Below, piece by piece: positions 25,899 through 34,392 of a stretch of 64,000 bases of DNA. This DNA comes from Actinokineospora xionganensis (GTDB lineage: Bacteria > Actinomycetota > Actinomycetes > Mycobacteriales > Pseudonocardiaceae), in the NCBI RefSeq assembly GCF_014323725.1, contig NZ_JABVED010000011.1, positions 124,001-188,000 of the forward strand, in the 5' to 3' direction. Numbering within the stretch: the first letter of the stretch is position 1; each line of letters starts with the position of its first letter. Under the pieces are notes generated by a model. It saw nothing but the letters and a program-made list of their open reading frames with translations. It ran no database searches and was not told where the DNA came from. The position numbers and the translations under genes were made by a program.

Positions 25899-26810
25899 TC
25901 AGGGGCGGGGCGGTCCTGGGGGGCGTCCGGGGAAGCCGGGGCCGTTGGGCGGCGGGAAGCCTGGCTGGGGTGGGCGGTTGCCCATGGGCGGGTGGCCAGG
26001 TCCGGGCATGCCGCCGCCGGGGAACGGGCCGCCGGGACCGGCAGGGGGTGGTCCGGGCGGGACGGGGCCGGGCCCGCTGGGGCCGCCGGGTCCGGGAGGC
26101 ATCGGCGGTCGGCCCGGCGCGGGCGGAACCGGTCCGGGACGCGCGGGACCACCGGGCGCAGGGCCGCCAGGGCCGGGGCCTGCCGGGCCGCCAGGGCCAC
26201 CAGGTGCGGGGGTCGCAGGGCCGCCGGGGACTGCGGGCCCGGGAATCGCGGGACGGCTGGGTCCGGCAGGCGTGCCCGCGCCAGGTGTCTGACCAGCGGG
26301 AACAGGCGCACCCGGGACCGGGATCCCGCCCGCGGGCGTGTGCGCGGCCTGGGTCTCCGCCGACACGGCGGGCGGCATGCCCGCCCGTGTCCGCAGCCAG
26401 TCCGGAATGTGTTCGTCCGATCGGGGGAAGAATCGCAGCTCGTCCATGAACCCGATCGGCGGCGGCACGCGGCGCCACGTGGGTTCGATGTCCGGCTCGA
26501 ATTCGACCGCGAAACCGCCCGGCGGCTCGATCTCGTAGACCGCGACCAACCAGGTCCCCCGACCCGGCCGGTACATCCCGCCGCGCAGCCGGGCGAAGCC
26601 GGAGACCACCTCGGTCGGCGGGCGGATCGCGTGTTCCTGCCCGTCATGGGCGGTGATCGTCAGGTCGACCTCGACGTGGCGGCCCGCCGAGCGGTACTCG
26701 GCGCGGATTTTCTGCCAGTGCTGGCCCGCGACGCGCACCATCGCCCGGCCGACGTCCTTCGTCAGCCGATTCTGTTCGGCCGGATCCATCACCGGCTGCG
26801 GTTCCGTCAT
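25899..26810 (-). CDS. YezG/DUF600-like domain protein with long Pro/Gly-rich tail
   Basis: 303 aa from ATG 26810 (ribosome site GGGGAACG). Residues 1-142 form a mixed alpha/beta domain (HWQKIRAEYRSAGRHVEVDL, ARLRGGMYRPGRGTWLVAVY, FEPDIEPTWRR, DELRFFPRSDEHIPDWL). The last motif recalls the end of YezG/DUF600 immunity-type domains, and similar domains occur in actinobacterial proteins linked to TNT toxins. Residues 143-303 are almost only Pro, Gly and Ala. No signal peptide is seen. The family call is tentative. Its position beside an ESX-type cluster suggests a link with secreted toxins or their immunity. Confidence 0.5.
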   Translation of the reverse strand: MTEPQPVMDPAEQNRLTKDVGRAMVRVAGQHWQKIRAEYRSAGRHVEVDLTITAHDGQEHAIRPPTEVVSGFARLRGGMYRPGRGTWLVAVYEIEPPGGFAVEFEPDIEPTWRRVPPPIGFMDELRFFPRSDEHIPDWLRTRAGMPPAVSAETQAAHTPAGGIPVPGAPVPAGQTPGAGTPAGPSRPAIPGPAVPGGPATPAPGGPGGPAGPGPGGPAPGGPARPGPVPPAPGRPPMPPGPGGPSGPGPVPPGPPPAGPGGPFPGGGMPGPGHPPMGNRPPQPGFPPPNGPGFPGRPPGPPRP

Positions 26811-26990
26811 CGTTCCCCCACCACAGATCCCCCATACGTGCGTGCGGAACCATACCGGGCGTGTGGGGTCGGTGTGCACGTTCGGTGATGATCGCGTGGA
26901 TGTGTGCGACGCCTCCGGCGAGCACACGGACGCCCCTCGTAGACTGGATGCCGCAGGAACAGCCGACTAGGACGACGAGGTGACCACGCG

Positions 26991-28910
26991 GTGACGCTGC
27001 TGGAGTCCGTGCACGAACCGGCTGATCTGACCGGATTGACGCCGGAGGAGCTCGATCGCCTCTCCATCGAGATCCGCGCCTTCCTCGTCGACAAGGTCAC
27101 CAAGACCGGCGGCCACCTGGGCCCCAACCTGGGCGTTGTCGAGCTGACGATCGCGTTGCACCGGGTGTTCGACTCCCCGCGGGACACGCTGATCTTCGAC
27201 GTCGGCCACCAGGCGTACGTCCACAAGATCCTCACCGGCCGCCGCGACGGCTTCGACGACCTGCGCCAGCAGGGCGGCATCTCCGGCTACCCGTGCCGCG
27301 GCGAGAGCGAGCACGACCACGTCGAGAACAGCCACGCCTCGGCGGCGCTGTCCTATGCCGACGGTCTAGCGAAGGCCTACGAGCTGCGCGGCGAGCGCCG
27401 CAGCGCCGTGGTCGTCGTCGGCGACGGCGCGCTGACCGGCGGTATGTGCTGGGAGGCGCTCAACAACATCGCCGCCGGCACCGACCGCTCGGTCGTCATC
27501 GTGGTCAACGACAACGGCCGCTCCTACTCGCCCACCATCGGCGGTGTCGCCGACCACCTCGCCGCGCTGCGGCTGCGCCCCGGCTACGAGCGGGCGCTGG
27601 AGGAGGGCAAGCGGGTCCTGCAGGGCACGCCGGTCGTCGGAAAGCCGCTCTACGCGGCGCTGCACGCGGCCAAGCGCGGCATCAAGGACGCGCTGAGCCC
27701 GCAGGCCATGTTCGAAGACCTCGGCATGAAGTACATCGGCCCGGTCGACGGCCACGACTTCGAGTCGCTGGAGTCGTCCCTGCGCCGCGCGAAGGACTTC
27801 GGCGGGCCGGTCATCGTGCACGCCGTGACCCGCAAGGGCAACGGCTACCCGCTGGCCGAGAACGACGAACTCGACCAGATGCACCAGACCGACCCGATCG
27901 ACCCGGTCACCGGCAAGCCCCGAAAGTCCAAGGGCACCGTGTGGACGTCGGTGTTCGCCGACGAACTGGCCAAAATCGGCGCCGAGCGCGAGGACGTCGT
28001 CGCCATCACCGCGGCCATGCTGCGGTCCACCGGCCTGGCGCCGTTCGCCGAGCGGTTCCCGGAGCGCTGCTTCGACGTGGGCATCGCCGAGCAGCACGCG
28101 ATCACCTCGGCGGCAGGGATGGCCATGGCTGGCCTGCACCCGGTCGTCGCCATCTACTCGACGTTCCTCAACCGCGCGTTCGACCAGCTCCTGATGGACG
28201 TCGCGCTGCACAAGCAGCCGGTCACCGTGGTCCTGGACCGCGCGGGCATCACCGGCCCGGACGGCGCGAGCCACCACGGCATGTGGGACCTGTCGATCCT
28301 CGGGGTGATCCCCGGCATCCACATCGCCGCCCCCCGCGACGCCCTCACCTTGCGCGAGGAACTGCGCGAGGCCGTGGCGATCGACGACGGCCCGTCGGTC
28401 CTGCGTTTCCCGAAGGCCACCGTCGGCGAAGACATCCTGGCCGTCGAACGCGTCGGCCCGGTCGACATCCTCCGCCGAGGCGAGACGTCGGACGTGCTGC
28501 TGGTGACGGTCGGTTCGTTCGCGGAACTGGGCTTGGCCGCCGCCGACCGCTTGGCCGACCAGGGCATCGGCGTGACGGTGGTCGACCCGCGCTGGGTCGC
28601 CCCCGTCCCCCGCGAACTGGTCGACCTGGCCGCCAAGCACCGCCTGGTGGTGACGGTCGAGGACAGCGGCAGGCACGGCGGCTTCGGCTGGTCCCTCGCG
28701 GCCCTGCTGCGCGACAGCGACGTGGACGTTCCCCTGCGCGACCTGGGCATCCCGAACGAATTCCACGCCCACGGCTCCCGCGACGAGGTCCTGGTCAGGC
28801 TGGGTCTGACCGCCCAGGACGTGGCCCGACGGGTCACGGGTTGGGCCTCGGACCTGATCGGCGGCAATGACCAGGAGAGCGCCGAACAGGTCGACAGGGC
28901 ATTGCCCTAA
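26991..28910 (+). CDS. dxs: 1-deoxy-D-xylulose-5-phosphate synthase
   Basis: 639 aa, GTG start. A ThDP-dependent transketolase-type enzyme that condenses pyruvate with glyceraldehyde 3-phosphate, the first step of the MEP isoprenoid pathway. Seen: [35 protein letters not shown], the ThDP/Mg motif [19 protein letters not shown]...VNDNGRS, the pyrimidine-domain [17 protein letters not shown], and [12 protein letters not shown] in the C-terminal domain. Full length. In M. tuberculosis it adjoins the RNase D-like gene; here 10 kb of accessory genes separates them. Confidence 0.97.
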   Translation: MTLLESVHEPADLTGLTPEELDRLSIEIRAFLVDKVTKTGGHLGPNLGVVELTIALHRVFDSPRDTLIFDVGHQAYVHKILTGRRDGFDDLRQQGGISGYPCRGESEHDHVENSHASAALSYADGLAKAYELRGERRSAVVVVGDGALTGGMCWEALNNIAAGTDRSVVIVVNDNGRSYSPTIGGVADHLAALRLRPGYERALEEGKRVLQGTPVVGKPLYAALHAAKRGIKDALSPQAMFEDLGMKYIGPVDGHDFESLESSLRRAKDFGGPVIVHAVTRKGNGYPLAENDELDQMHQTDPIDPVTGKPRKSKGTVWTSVFADELAKIGAEREDVVAITAAMLRSTGLAPFAERFPERCFDVGIAEQHAITSAAGMAMAGLHPVVAIYSTFLNRAFDQLLMDVALHKQPVTVVLDRAGITGPDGASHHGMWDLSILGVIPGIHIAAPRDALTLREELREAVAIDDGPSVLRFPKATVGEDILAVERVGPVDILRRGETSDVLLVTVGSFAELGLAAADRLADQGIGVTVVDPRWVAPVPRELVDLAAKHRLVVTVEDSGRHGGFGWSLAALLRDSDVDVPLRDLGIPNEFHAHGSRDEVLVRLGLTAQDVARRVTGWASDLIGGNDQESAEQVDRALP

Positions 28911-29002
28911 CCCGCCAGACCACAGAGAAGCACCCCCACAAAACGAGAAGCCACGAAGCACCCACAGCACCGGGTCCACAGTGGTGTGGCACCGTTGTAC
29001 CC

Positions 29003-29677
29003 GTGCGGATCCTGATCGTTGAAGATGAACCAGCGCTGGCCGAGGCGATCGCCCGTGGCCTGCGACGTGAAGGCATGGCGGTCGATGTCGCCCTGAACGG
29101 GGACGACGGCCACGAGAAATCCAGCTTCACCCGCTACGACGTGGTGGTGCTCGACCGTGACCTCCCCGGCATGCACGGCGACGAGCTGTGCCGGGAGATC
29201 GTGGCGTCCGGCGCACTCACGCGGGTGCTCATGCTGACCGCCAGCGACGCCGTGGAAGACCGGGTCGAGGGCCTTTCCCTGGGCGCCGACGACTACCTCG
29301 CCAAGCCCTTCGCCTTCCCTGAGCTCGTGGCCCGCGTGCGCGCCCTGGCCCGGCGGGCGACCCCGGTGACGCCGCCGGTGCTCGTCGCCGGTGACGTCGA
29401 ACTGGACCCGGCGCGGCGGACCGTGTCGCGAGCCGGGCAGCCGATCGAGCTGACCCGCAAGGAGTTCGGCGTCCTGGAGGTCCTGCTCGCCGCCCGTGGG
29501 TCCGTGGTCAGCAGCGAGGAACTCCTGGAGCGGGTCTGGGACGAGAACGCCGACCCGTTCACCACGACCGTCCGCGTCACCGTCATGACGCTGCGGAAGA
29601 AGCTCGGTGAGCCCGGTGTGATCGACACCGTCGTCGGGTCGGGCTACCGCGTGCCCTCCTCCGCGGGCAATCAATGA
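29003..29677 (+). CDS. OmpR/PhoB-family response regulator
   Basis: 224 aa, GTG start. The receiver domain has the acidic pair (VEDEPALAE), phosphorylation site D51 in VVVLDRDLPGMHG, T in MLTASDA, and the conserved Lys in DDYLAKPF. The C-terminal winged helix has RAGQPIELTRKEFGVLEVLL and TTTVRVTVMTLRKKLG. It overlaps the histidine kinase gene by 4 nt (ATGA), so the pair forms a two-component system. Signal and target genes are unknown; the next gene encodes a membrane protein that may belong with it. Confidence 0.94.
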   Translation: MRILIVEDEPALAEAIARGLRREGMAVDVALNGDDGHEKSSFTRYDVVVLDRDLPGMHGDELCREIVASGALTRVLMLTASDAVEDRVEGLSLGADDYLAKPFAFPELVARVRALARRATPVTPPVLVAGDVELDPARRTVSRAGQPIELTRKEFGVLEVLLAARGSVVSSEELLERVWDENADPFTTTVRVTVMTLRKKLGEPGVIDTVVGSGYRVPSSAGNQ

Positions 29678-30804
29678 CCGGACGCCGCCGCGGCCTGGGG
29701 CTGCGCGCGAGGATCACGCTGCTCACCACCGGGCTCGTGGCGGCGGTCAGCGGGTTGCTCCTGTGGCTGGGTTGGCTGCTCGCCGGCGGTGTGGTGGCCT
29801 CGGTGCCGTCGCTGCCTGAGGGTTCGACGGTTGTCGTCGGCGGTGTCCGGGTCCGCGCCGACCAGCTCGCGGAGGCCCTCGCTGAGAACGCCCGCGAGCG
29901 GGTGCTGCTCGCGGGCTCCGTCGCTTTCGTCTGTGTGGTCGTCGCGACCGCCCTGCTCGCCTGGGTGATCACCGGGCGCGTCCTGCGGCCCCTGCGGGAG
30001 GTCACCGCGACCGCGCAGCGCCTTTCGGTGGAGTCCCTCGGCGCGCGCATCGGTCACCGCGGCGCCCGCGACGAGGTCGCCGAGCTCGCCGACACCTTCG
30101 ACGCGATGCTCGACCGGCTGCAGGCCGCGTTCTCGTCGCAGCGCCAGTTCGTCGCCAACGCCAGCCACGAGCTGCGGACCCCGCTCGCGGTGATCCGCAC
30201 CGAACTCGACGTCACCCTGGCCGACCCCGACGCCGACGAGGCCGAACTGCGCCGCATGGCCGAGGTGGTCCGCTCCGCGACCCTGCGCGCGGGCGAGTTG
30301 GTCGAGGCCCTGCTCGTCCTGGCCCGCACCGACGGTCTCGGCGTCAACGTGACCGGCCCTGTCGACCTCTCGACGGTCATCGCGGCCGCGTGGCGGTCCG
30401 CCCGCGTGGAGGCGGAAAGCCGTGGGGTGCGGGCCACTTTCCACGAGTCCGGCGCCCGGGTCGCGGGCGACGCCGCCCTGCTCGAACGGGTCGCGGGGAA
30501 CCTGCTGGAGAACGCCGTACGGCACAACGTCGACGGCGGCTGGATCGACGTCCGCACCGCCTGCGGTCCACAGTGGACAATGCTGACCGTGTCGTCCTCC
30601 GGTCAGGTCGTGGAATCGGAGCGGGTGGCCGAACTGTTCGAACCGTTCCGCCGCGGCGGGGTCGACCGGACAGCGCACACGGGCACGGGTCTGGGGCTGT
30701 CGATCGTGCGTGCCGTCGCCCGCGCCCACGGCGGCCATGTCACCGCGGAACCCGTGCCGGGCGGCGGTTTGAGCGTCACCGTGCACCTGCCGTCCCCGCC
30801 CTGA
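29674..30804 (+). CDS. sensor histidine kinase (HAMP, HisKA, HATPase)
   Basis: 376 aa. Two membrane helices (about 10-35 and 75-98) enclose a short extracytoplasmic loop. Then come a HAMP linker (RVLRPLREVTATAQRLS), the phospho-acceptor H165 in FVANASHELRTPLAVIR, N-box NLLENAVRHNVDG, and G-box HTGTGLGLSIVRAVA. The G1 box is weak (WTMLTVSSSGQVVESERV, lacking the usual DxGxG), which is noteworthy in an otherwise complete kinase. Partner of the overlapping response regulator. Confidence 0.92.
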   Translation: MTGRRRGLGLRARITLLTTGLVAAVSGLLLWLGWLLAGGVVASVPSLPEGSTVVVGGVRVRADQLAEALAENARERVLLAGSVAFVCVVVATALLAWVITGRVLRPLREVTATAQRLSVESLGARIGHRGARDEVAELADTFDAMLDRLQAAFSSQRQFVANASHELRTPLAVIRTELDVTLADPDADEAELRRMAEVVRSATLRAGELVEALLVLARTDGLGVNVTGPVDLSTVIAAAWRSARVEAESRGVRATFHESGARVAGDAALLERVAGNLLENAVRHNVDGGWIDVRTACGPQWTMLTVSSSGQVVESERVAELFEPFRRGGVDRTAHTGTGLGLSIVRAVARAHGGHVTAEPVPGGGLSVTVHLPSPP

Positions 30805-30868
30805 ATCAGGGACGAACCCCGGGACATCCTGGATGTGCCCCGGTCGGTGTCCGGCCACGCTTGGGGCC

Positions 30869-31528
30869 ATGGGGAATCCGAAACGATGGCGCCAGGGCGC
30901 CTTGTGGCTGCACGTGATCACGTCCGTCGGCTGGATGAGCCAGGCGTTGACCCTGTTCACCCTGCTGACCGTGAGTCTCACGACCAGTGACGCGGCCATC
31001 CGGCTCAGCGCCACGACCATGGCCCACACACTCGACAACGCCCTGCTCGCGCCCATGGCCAACGCCTCGGCATTCACCGGGCTCATGCTCTCGGCCTCGA
31101 CCGCTTGGGGCTTCTACCGGCACTGGTGGGTGCTGGGCAAACTGGTGATCACGTTGGCGCAGCTCTATTTGGGAATCTTCATCTTGTCCGGCGCCTTGGG
31201 CGACGCGGCGACCGCGGCCAAGGCGGGCGACCCCACCCCGACCCCGGTGGCCCTGGCGGCGGGAACGGCCCTGATGGCGGGCGCGATCGCCTTCCAGGCC
31301 TGGCTTTCGGTGGCCAAGCCGTGGAACCGCACACCGTGGACCCCGGAACGCCCGCCGAAACTCCCCACCGCGCCGACATGGGTCTTCGCGGCGATCGTGA
31401 TCGTCCCGTTGTTCGACATCGCCCTGAGCGTCTGGACGGGTCGGCCGCTGCCCGCGTTGTCGCTCGTGGTGCTCACGGCGTGGCTGATCACCCGCCAGGT
31501 CCGCCGACCCGTCAGTGCCGCCCGATGA
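30869..31528 (+). CDS. integral membrane protein (DUF2269-like)
   Basis: 219 aa from ATG 30869. About five hydrophobic segments, beginning with WRQGALWLHVITSVGWMSQAL and including LVITLAQLYLGIFILSGALG and TWVFAAIVIVPLFDIALSVW. The early His/Trp pattern recalls DUF2269-type predicted membrane proteins; no catalytic motif is seen. It follows the two-component genes by 64 bp on the same strand and could be their target or part of the sensing unit. Confidence 0.65.
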   Translation: MGNPKRWRQGALWLHVITSVGWMSQALTLFTLLTVSLTTSDAAIRLSATTMAHTLDNALLAPMANASAFTGLMLSASTAWGFYRHWWVLGKLVITLAQLYLGIFILSGALGDAATAAKAGDPTPTPVALAAGTALMAGAIAFQAWLSVAKPWNRTPWTPERPPKLPTAPTWVFAAIVIVPLFDIALSVWTGRPLPALSLVVLTAWLITRQVRRPVSAAR

Positions 31529-31565
31529 AGTCGAGCACGCGCCGCTTCAGCGGAGTAGCACACCT

Positions 31566-31595
31566 GTAGCGCATTGCGCAGATAGTTGCTACGGT
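31566..31595 (+). promoter_or_regulatory. promoter and inverted repeat of the toxin-antitoxin operon
   Basis: GTAGC (31566-31570) and GCTAC (31588-31592) form an inverted repeat overlapping a -10-like TACGGT (31590-31595). The antitoxin ATG is 7 bp beyond the -10, so transcription would start at or next to the start codon (leaderless mRNA). Such a repeat is where the antitoxin is expected to autoregulate. Confidence 0.5.
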
Positions 31596-31601
31596 AGTGG
31601 T

Positions 31602-31886
31602 ATGAGTCAGGTCATCGGCCAGCGCGAACTCCGCAACGACAACGCGGAGATCATGCGGCGGGTCGAGTCCGGCGAGCGTTTCACCGTCACCCGCAACGGC
31701 AAGCCGGTGGCCGACCTCGTCCCGCACCAATCTGAGCGAGCGGCGAAGCGGCGCACCTTGGGTGAGGCGCAGGCGGCGTTCCGTGGGCTCCCTCCGATGG
31801 ACGCGCAGCGCTGGCGTCGTGAACGCGAAGCCGATGACCAAGTCTTCGGTTCCGATGATCCCGCCGACGACGCGTGGTCTCGATGA
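31602..31886 (+). CDS. type II antitoxin, Phd/YefM family
   Basis: 94 aa from ATG 31602. The N-terminal Phd/YefM DNA-binding fold is clear: MSQVIGQRELRNDNAEIMRRV, SGERFTVTRNGKPVADLVPH. The C-terminal 45 residues are charged and probably disordered, binding and neutralising the toxin. It overlaps the toxin gene by 4 nt (ATGA). There is no ribosome site, and a -10 box sits 7 bp upstream, so the message is probably leaderless. Confidence 0.9.
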   Translation: MSQVIGQRELRNDNAEIMRRVESGERFTVTRNGKPVADLVPHQSERAAKRRTLGEAQAAFRGLPPMDAQRWRREREADDQVFGSDDPADDAWSR

Positions 31887-32275
31887 TCAGTGTCCTGCTG
31901 GACACCTGCGTGATCATCGACCTCGACCGAGTGGACTTGGGCGACAACGCCTCGGCCACCGCGTTCGTCAGCGCTGTCACGATCGCCGAACTGGCCTATG
32001 GCCTCGATGTCGATGACCCGGTCGAACGCAACGCCCGAACGGAGCGCTACTACGCCACCCTCGAGCAATTCGACGTGCTGCCGTTCGACATCCCGGCGGC
32101 GAAGCTTTATGGAACGATGGCGGCCCTGGTCAAACGCTCCGGGCGGAACCTACGACTGCGACGGATGGACCTTCGGATCGCCGCGACCGCGGCGGCGAAC
32201 GGGTTGCCGCTGCTCACCAGGAATGCGACCGACTCCCATGGCCTGGAGCGGGTTCTCGACGTGATCTCGATCTGA
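31883..32275 (+). CDS. vapC: type II toxin, VapC-like PIN-domain ribonuclease
   Basis: 130 aa from ATG 31883. PIN-domain acidic residues are seen in order: D in VLLDTCVIIDLD, E in TIAELAYG, D in RRMDLRIAATA, and D in TRNATDSHGLE. VapC toxins cut specific tRNA or rRNA sites in a Mg-dependent way. The ATGA overlap with the Phd-type antitoxin is the usual arrangement. Complete length and an intact active site suggest it is functional. Confidence 0.92.
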   Translation: MISVLLDTCVIIDLDRVDLGDNASATAFVSAVTIAELAYGLDVDDPVERNARTERYYATLEQFDVLPFDIPAAKLYGTMAALVKRSGRNLRLRRMDLRIAATAAANGLPLLTRNATDSHGLERVLDVISI

Positions 32276-32290
32276 GCGGGGGGCTGCGCC

Positions 32291-32656
32291 GTGGGTGTCT
32301 ACGTCTCGGTCAGAGGGTGGCTGGAGTGCGACGACAAGCAGTTCGAGGCGATCCGGGCGATCATCGCCGCTCATGAGGACGGCCACTATTCCGGAGGTTG
32401 GGGCAGGCCGGGCAGGCCGGTGGGCTGGGCGAAGTATGTCTTCTACTGCGCCGACATTCGCTGGCAAGCGGTTGGCTGGTTTCTCGGCCAGGTCCGCGAG
32501 ATCGCACGGATCCCGCCTTCCAACGACGACAACGATCTGGTGCGTGGCCTGTTCTTCCTCTCCCATGAAATCGAGGGGATGAGCGAGTGGCAGGTCCGCG
32601 GAGGCGAAGTCCACATCACGGCGGGCGACGAGCGGCATCGCTACCTGGACGAATAG
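32291..32656 (+). CDS. conserved hypothetical protein downstream of the toxin-antitoxin pair
   Basis: 121 aa, GTG start 15 bp after the vapC stop. Distinctive features are a Trp/Tyr/Cys-rich core (VRGWLECDDKQFEAI, YSGGWGRPGRPVGWAKYVFY, CADIRWQAVGWFLGQV) and an acidic SEWQVRGGEVHITAGDER end. It is soluble and compact, probably alpha/beta. The sequence looks like a conserved actinobacterial family, but I cannot name it or assign a function. It may be transcribed with vapC. Confidence 0.65.
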   Translation: MGVYVSVRGWLECDDKQFEAIRAIIAAHEDGHYSGGWGRPGRPVGWAKYVFYCADIRWQAVGWFLGQVREIARIPPSNDDNDLVRGLFFLSHEIEGMSEWQVRGGEVHITAGDERHRYLDE

Positions 32657-32683
32657 CCGCTTGGCTCAACGGATCAGGGCTGG

Positions 32684-33490
32684 TCACAGCCGTTCGATGA
32701 GTCCCTTCGCGTCGTAGGGGGCACGGACTTTCACGTCGTTGTCGAAATACACGAACACGTCCCCCTTCTTCCGCCACCGCTTGACCTTCTTCGCCCACTC
32801 GTCCAGCGCCCTGTCCGTGTAGCCACTGGTGTACAGCTCCTCATCCCCGTGCAGCCGCACGTACATGAACTCCGTCGTCACCTCGTCGAACAGTGGCCAG
32901 CGTCCCGCCGTGTCCGCGACCACGAGGGCGATCTGCTTGTCCCGCAACAACTCCACGAACTCCGACCGCGGGTAGTCCGGGTTGCGGACCTCCAGCGCGT
33001 ACCGCAGCGGGCGGTCCGTGTCGGTCTCCGTCCACGCGCGACCGTCCAAACGGGAGTCATGGGACTTGGCGAGCTTCGCGGCAGCCTTGGTTGTCCTTGG
33101 CAGCTCATCGAAGAAGCCCGCGAACAGGTCGCGGTCCCAGCGGAAGTTCTCCGGCAGCTGCCACAGGATCGGGCCTAGTTTCTCCTCCAGCGCCAACACC
33201 CCGGAGGCGAAGAAGTTCGCCAGCGTCGTGTCCGAGTCCTTGAGGCGCTTCATGTGGGTGATGAACCGGGGGCCCTTGACCGAGAACACGAAGCCCGACG
33301 GTGTCTCGTCCCGCCACCGCTGGTAGCTCTCGGGACGCTGCAACGAGTAGAACGACCCGTTGATCTCGATCGACGATACCTGCCGCGACAGGTATTCCAA
33401 CTCGCGCTTCTGGGTGAGGCCCTTGGGGTAGAACGTCCCCCGCCAGGGCGGGTAAAGCCACCCGGACGTTCCGATTCGCACCTCGCTCAT
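32684..33490 (-). CDS. DUF72 (YecE-like) family protein
   Basis: 268 aa, a TIM-barrel family of unknown function. It has the usual opening IGTSGWLYPPWRGTFYP, then ELEYLSRQVSSIEINGSFY, TPSGFVFSVKGPRFITHMKR, LGPILWQLPENFRWD and YVRLHGDEELYTSGYTD. It ends with the conserved VFVYFDNDVKVRAPYDAKGL. Length is typical. Its 3' end lies 27 bp from that of the upstream plus-strand gene, and its start is close to that of the M15-like gene on the other strand. Confidence 0.92.
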   Translation of the reverse strand: MSEVRIGTSGWLYPPWRGTFYPKGLTQKRELEYLSRQVSSIEINGSFYSLQRPESYQRWRDETPSGFVFSVKGPRFITHMKRLKDSDTTLANFFASGVLALEEKLGPILWQLPENFRWDRDLFAGFFDELPRTTKAAAKLAKSHDSRLDGRAWTETDTDRPLRYALEVRNPDYPRSEFVELLRDKQIALVVADTAGRWPLFDEVTTEFMYVRLHGDEELYTSGYTDRALDEWAKKVKRWRKKGDVFVYFDNDVKVRAPYDAKGLIERL

Positions 33491-33660
33491 GGGTGATCAG
33501 CCAACCACGAACCGCGATACCTGCTGGCCACAGCGTCAAGCCTACCTGCGGAAATGTGGCAGCCGACACCCTGGCGAGACATTTCCGTGGCCGTTTCGTT
33601 ACGTTGCCTCGGGCTCGAAAGAGCCTGCCCCGTCCCCGACGCATTGCGGTGATCCACGAT

Positions 33661-34320
33661 ATGGCAGGTCGACATAGCAACAAGGCCGCGAACTGGCACC
33701 TGCCGGTCGCGCTCGCCGTCACCACCGGCGCGGTGCTCGCGGCCACAGCCTGGGTCGCGGGCAGCGACCCGGATGTGCAGAACGCCAGCGCCGCCATGGT
33801 CATGGCCGCGCCGGTGACGACCACGTCGACCACCACGACCACGACCACCGTCGCCCCCACGACGACGACCACCACCCCTCCACCGGCCCCGGTCACGACT
33901 ACTCCGCCCCCGGTCGCCACCACCACGGTGAAGACGACCACCCCGCCGCCACCCCCGGCCACGTCATGCTCGACGAAGCTGGACGGCGCGCAGCCGCACG
34001 TGGCGCAGGTCGGCAACCACGTCGCCGCCAAGTTCGGCGTCGACGACATCGGCGGCGCGGCGGGCCGCAGCGGCACCAGCGACCACCCCGAGGGCCTCGC
34101 CCTGGACTTCATGGTCGACACGGCGAAAGGCAATGCCATCGCCGACTACATCCTGGCCAACCGCCGGGCCTTCGCCGTCACCTACGTGATCTGGCGCCAG
34201 CGCTACAACGACGGCAGCGGCTGGACGACGATGGAGGACCGCGGCGGCGCCACGGCCAACCACTACGACCACGTCCACGTGTCCTTCAGGGCCGGCGCGA
34301 AGGTCTCTGTTACTTGCTAG
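33661..34320 (+). CDS. secreted or membrane-anchored M15-like peptidoglycan-active protein
   Basis: 219 aa from ATG 33661. It has an N-terminal membrane/signal segment (LPVALAVTTGAVLAATAWVA), then a Thr/Pro-rich linker of about 60 residues (wall-spanning), then a C-terminal domain. That domain has S-x-H-x-x-G-x-A-x-D (SDHPEGLALD) and HYDHVHVSF, the metal-ligand pattern of M15/VanY-like D-Ala-D-Ala peptidases and of the related ARB_07466-type domain. Likely located at the cell wall. The usual catalytic ExxW motif is not evident, so activity is uncertain. Confidence 0.72.
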   Translation: MAGRHSNKAANWHLPVALAVTTGAVLAATAWVAGSDPDVQNASAAMVMAAPVTTTSTTTTTTTVAPTTTTTTPPPAPVTTTPPPVATTTVKTTTPPPPPATSCSTKLDGAQPHVAQVGNHVAAKFGVDDIGGAAGRSGTSDHPEGLALDFMVDTAKGNAIADYILANRRAFAVTYVIWRQRYNDGSGWTTMEDRGGATANHYDHVHVSFRAGAKVSVTC

Positions 34321-34335
34321 CGCGCTTGAGATAAC

Positions 34336-34379
34336 CAAAGCGCCCCTGGTGTCTAGTAGGAGACACCAGGGGCGCTTTG
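34336..34379. terminator. bidirectional terminator between the M15-like gene and fadB
   Basis: Perfect 19-bp inverted repeat (34336-34354 with 34361-34379), 6-nt loop, AAA/TTT near the stem base. It sits between converging genes. Confidence 0.88.
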
Positions 34380-34392
34380 TGGACTATCTGCG

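Noticed and set aside
25945-26292. Collagen-like Gly/Pro protein on the plus strand
   Set aside because: It is the reverse reading of the Pro/Gly tail encoded on the minus strand, and lacks a regular Gly-X-Y pattern or ribosome site.
33661-34320. VanY-type vancomycin-resistance carboxypeptidase
   Set aside because: Metal-ligand pattern is M15-like, but there is no van gene context and the catalytic ExxW motif is not evident.
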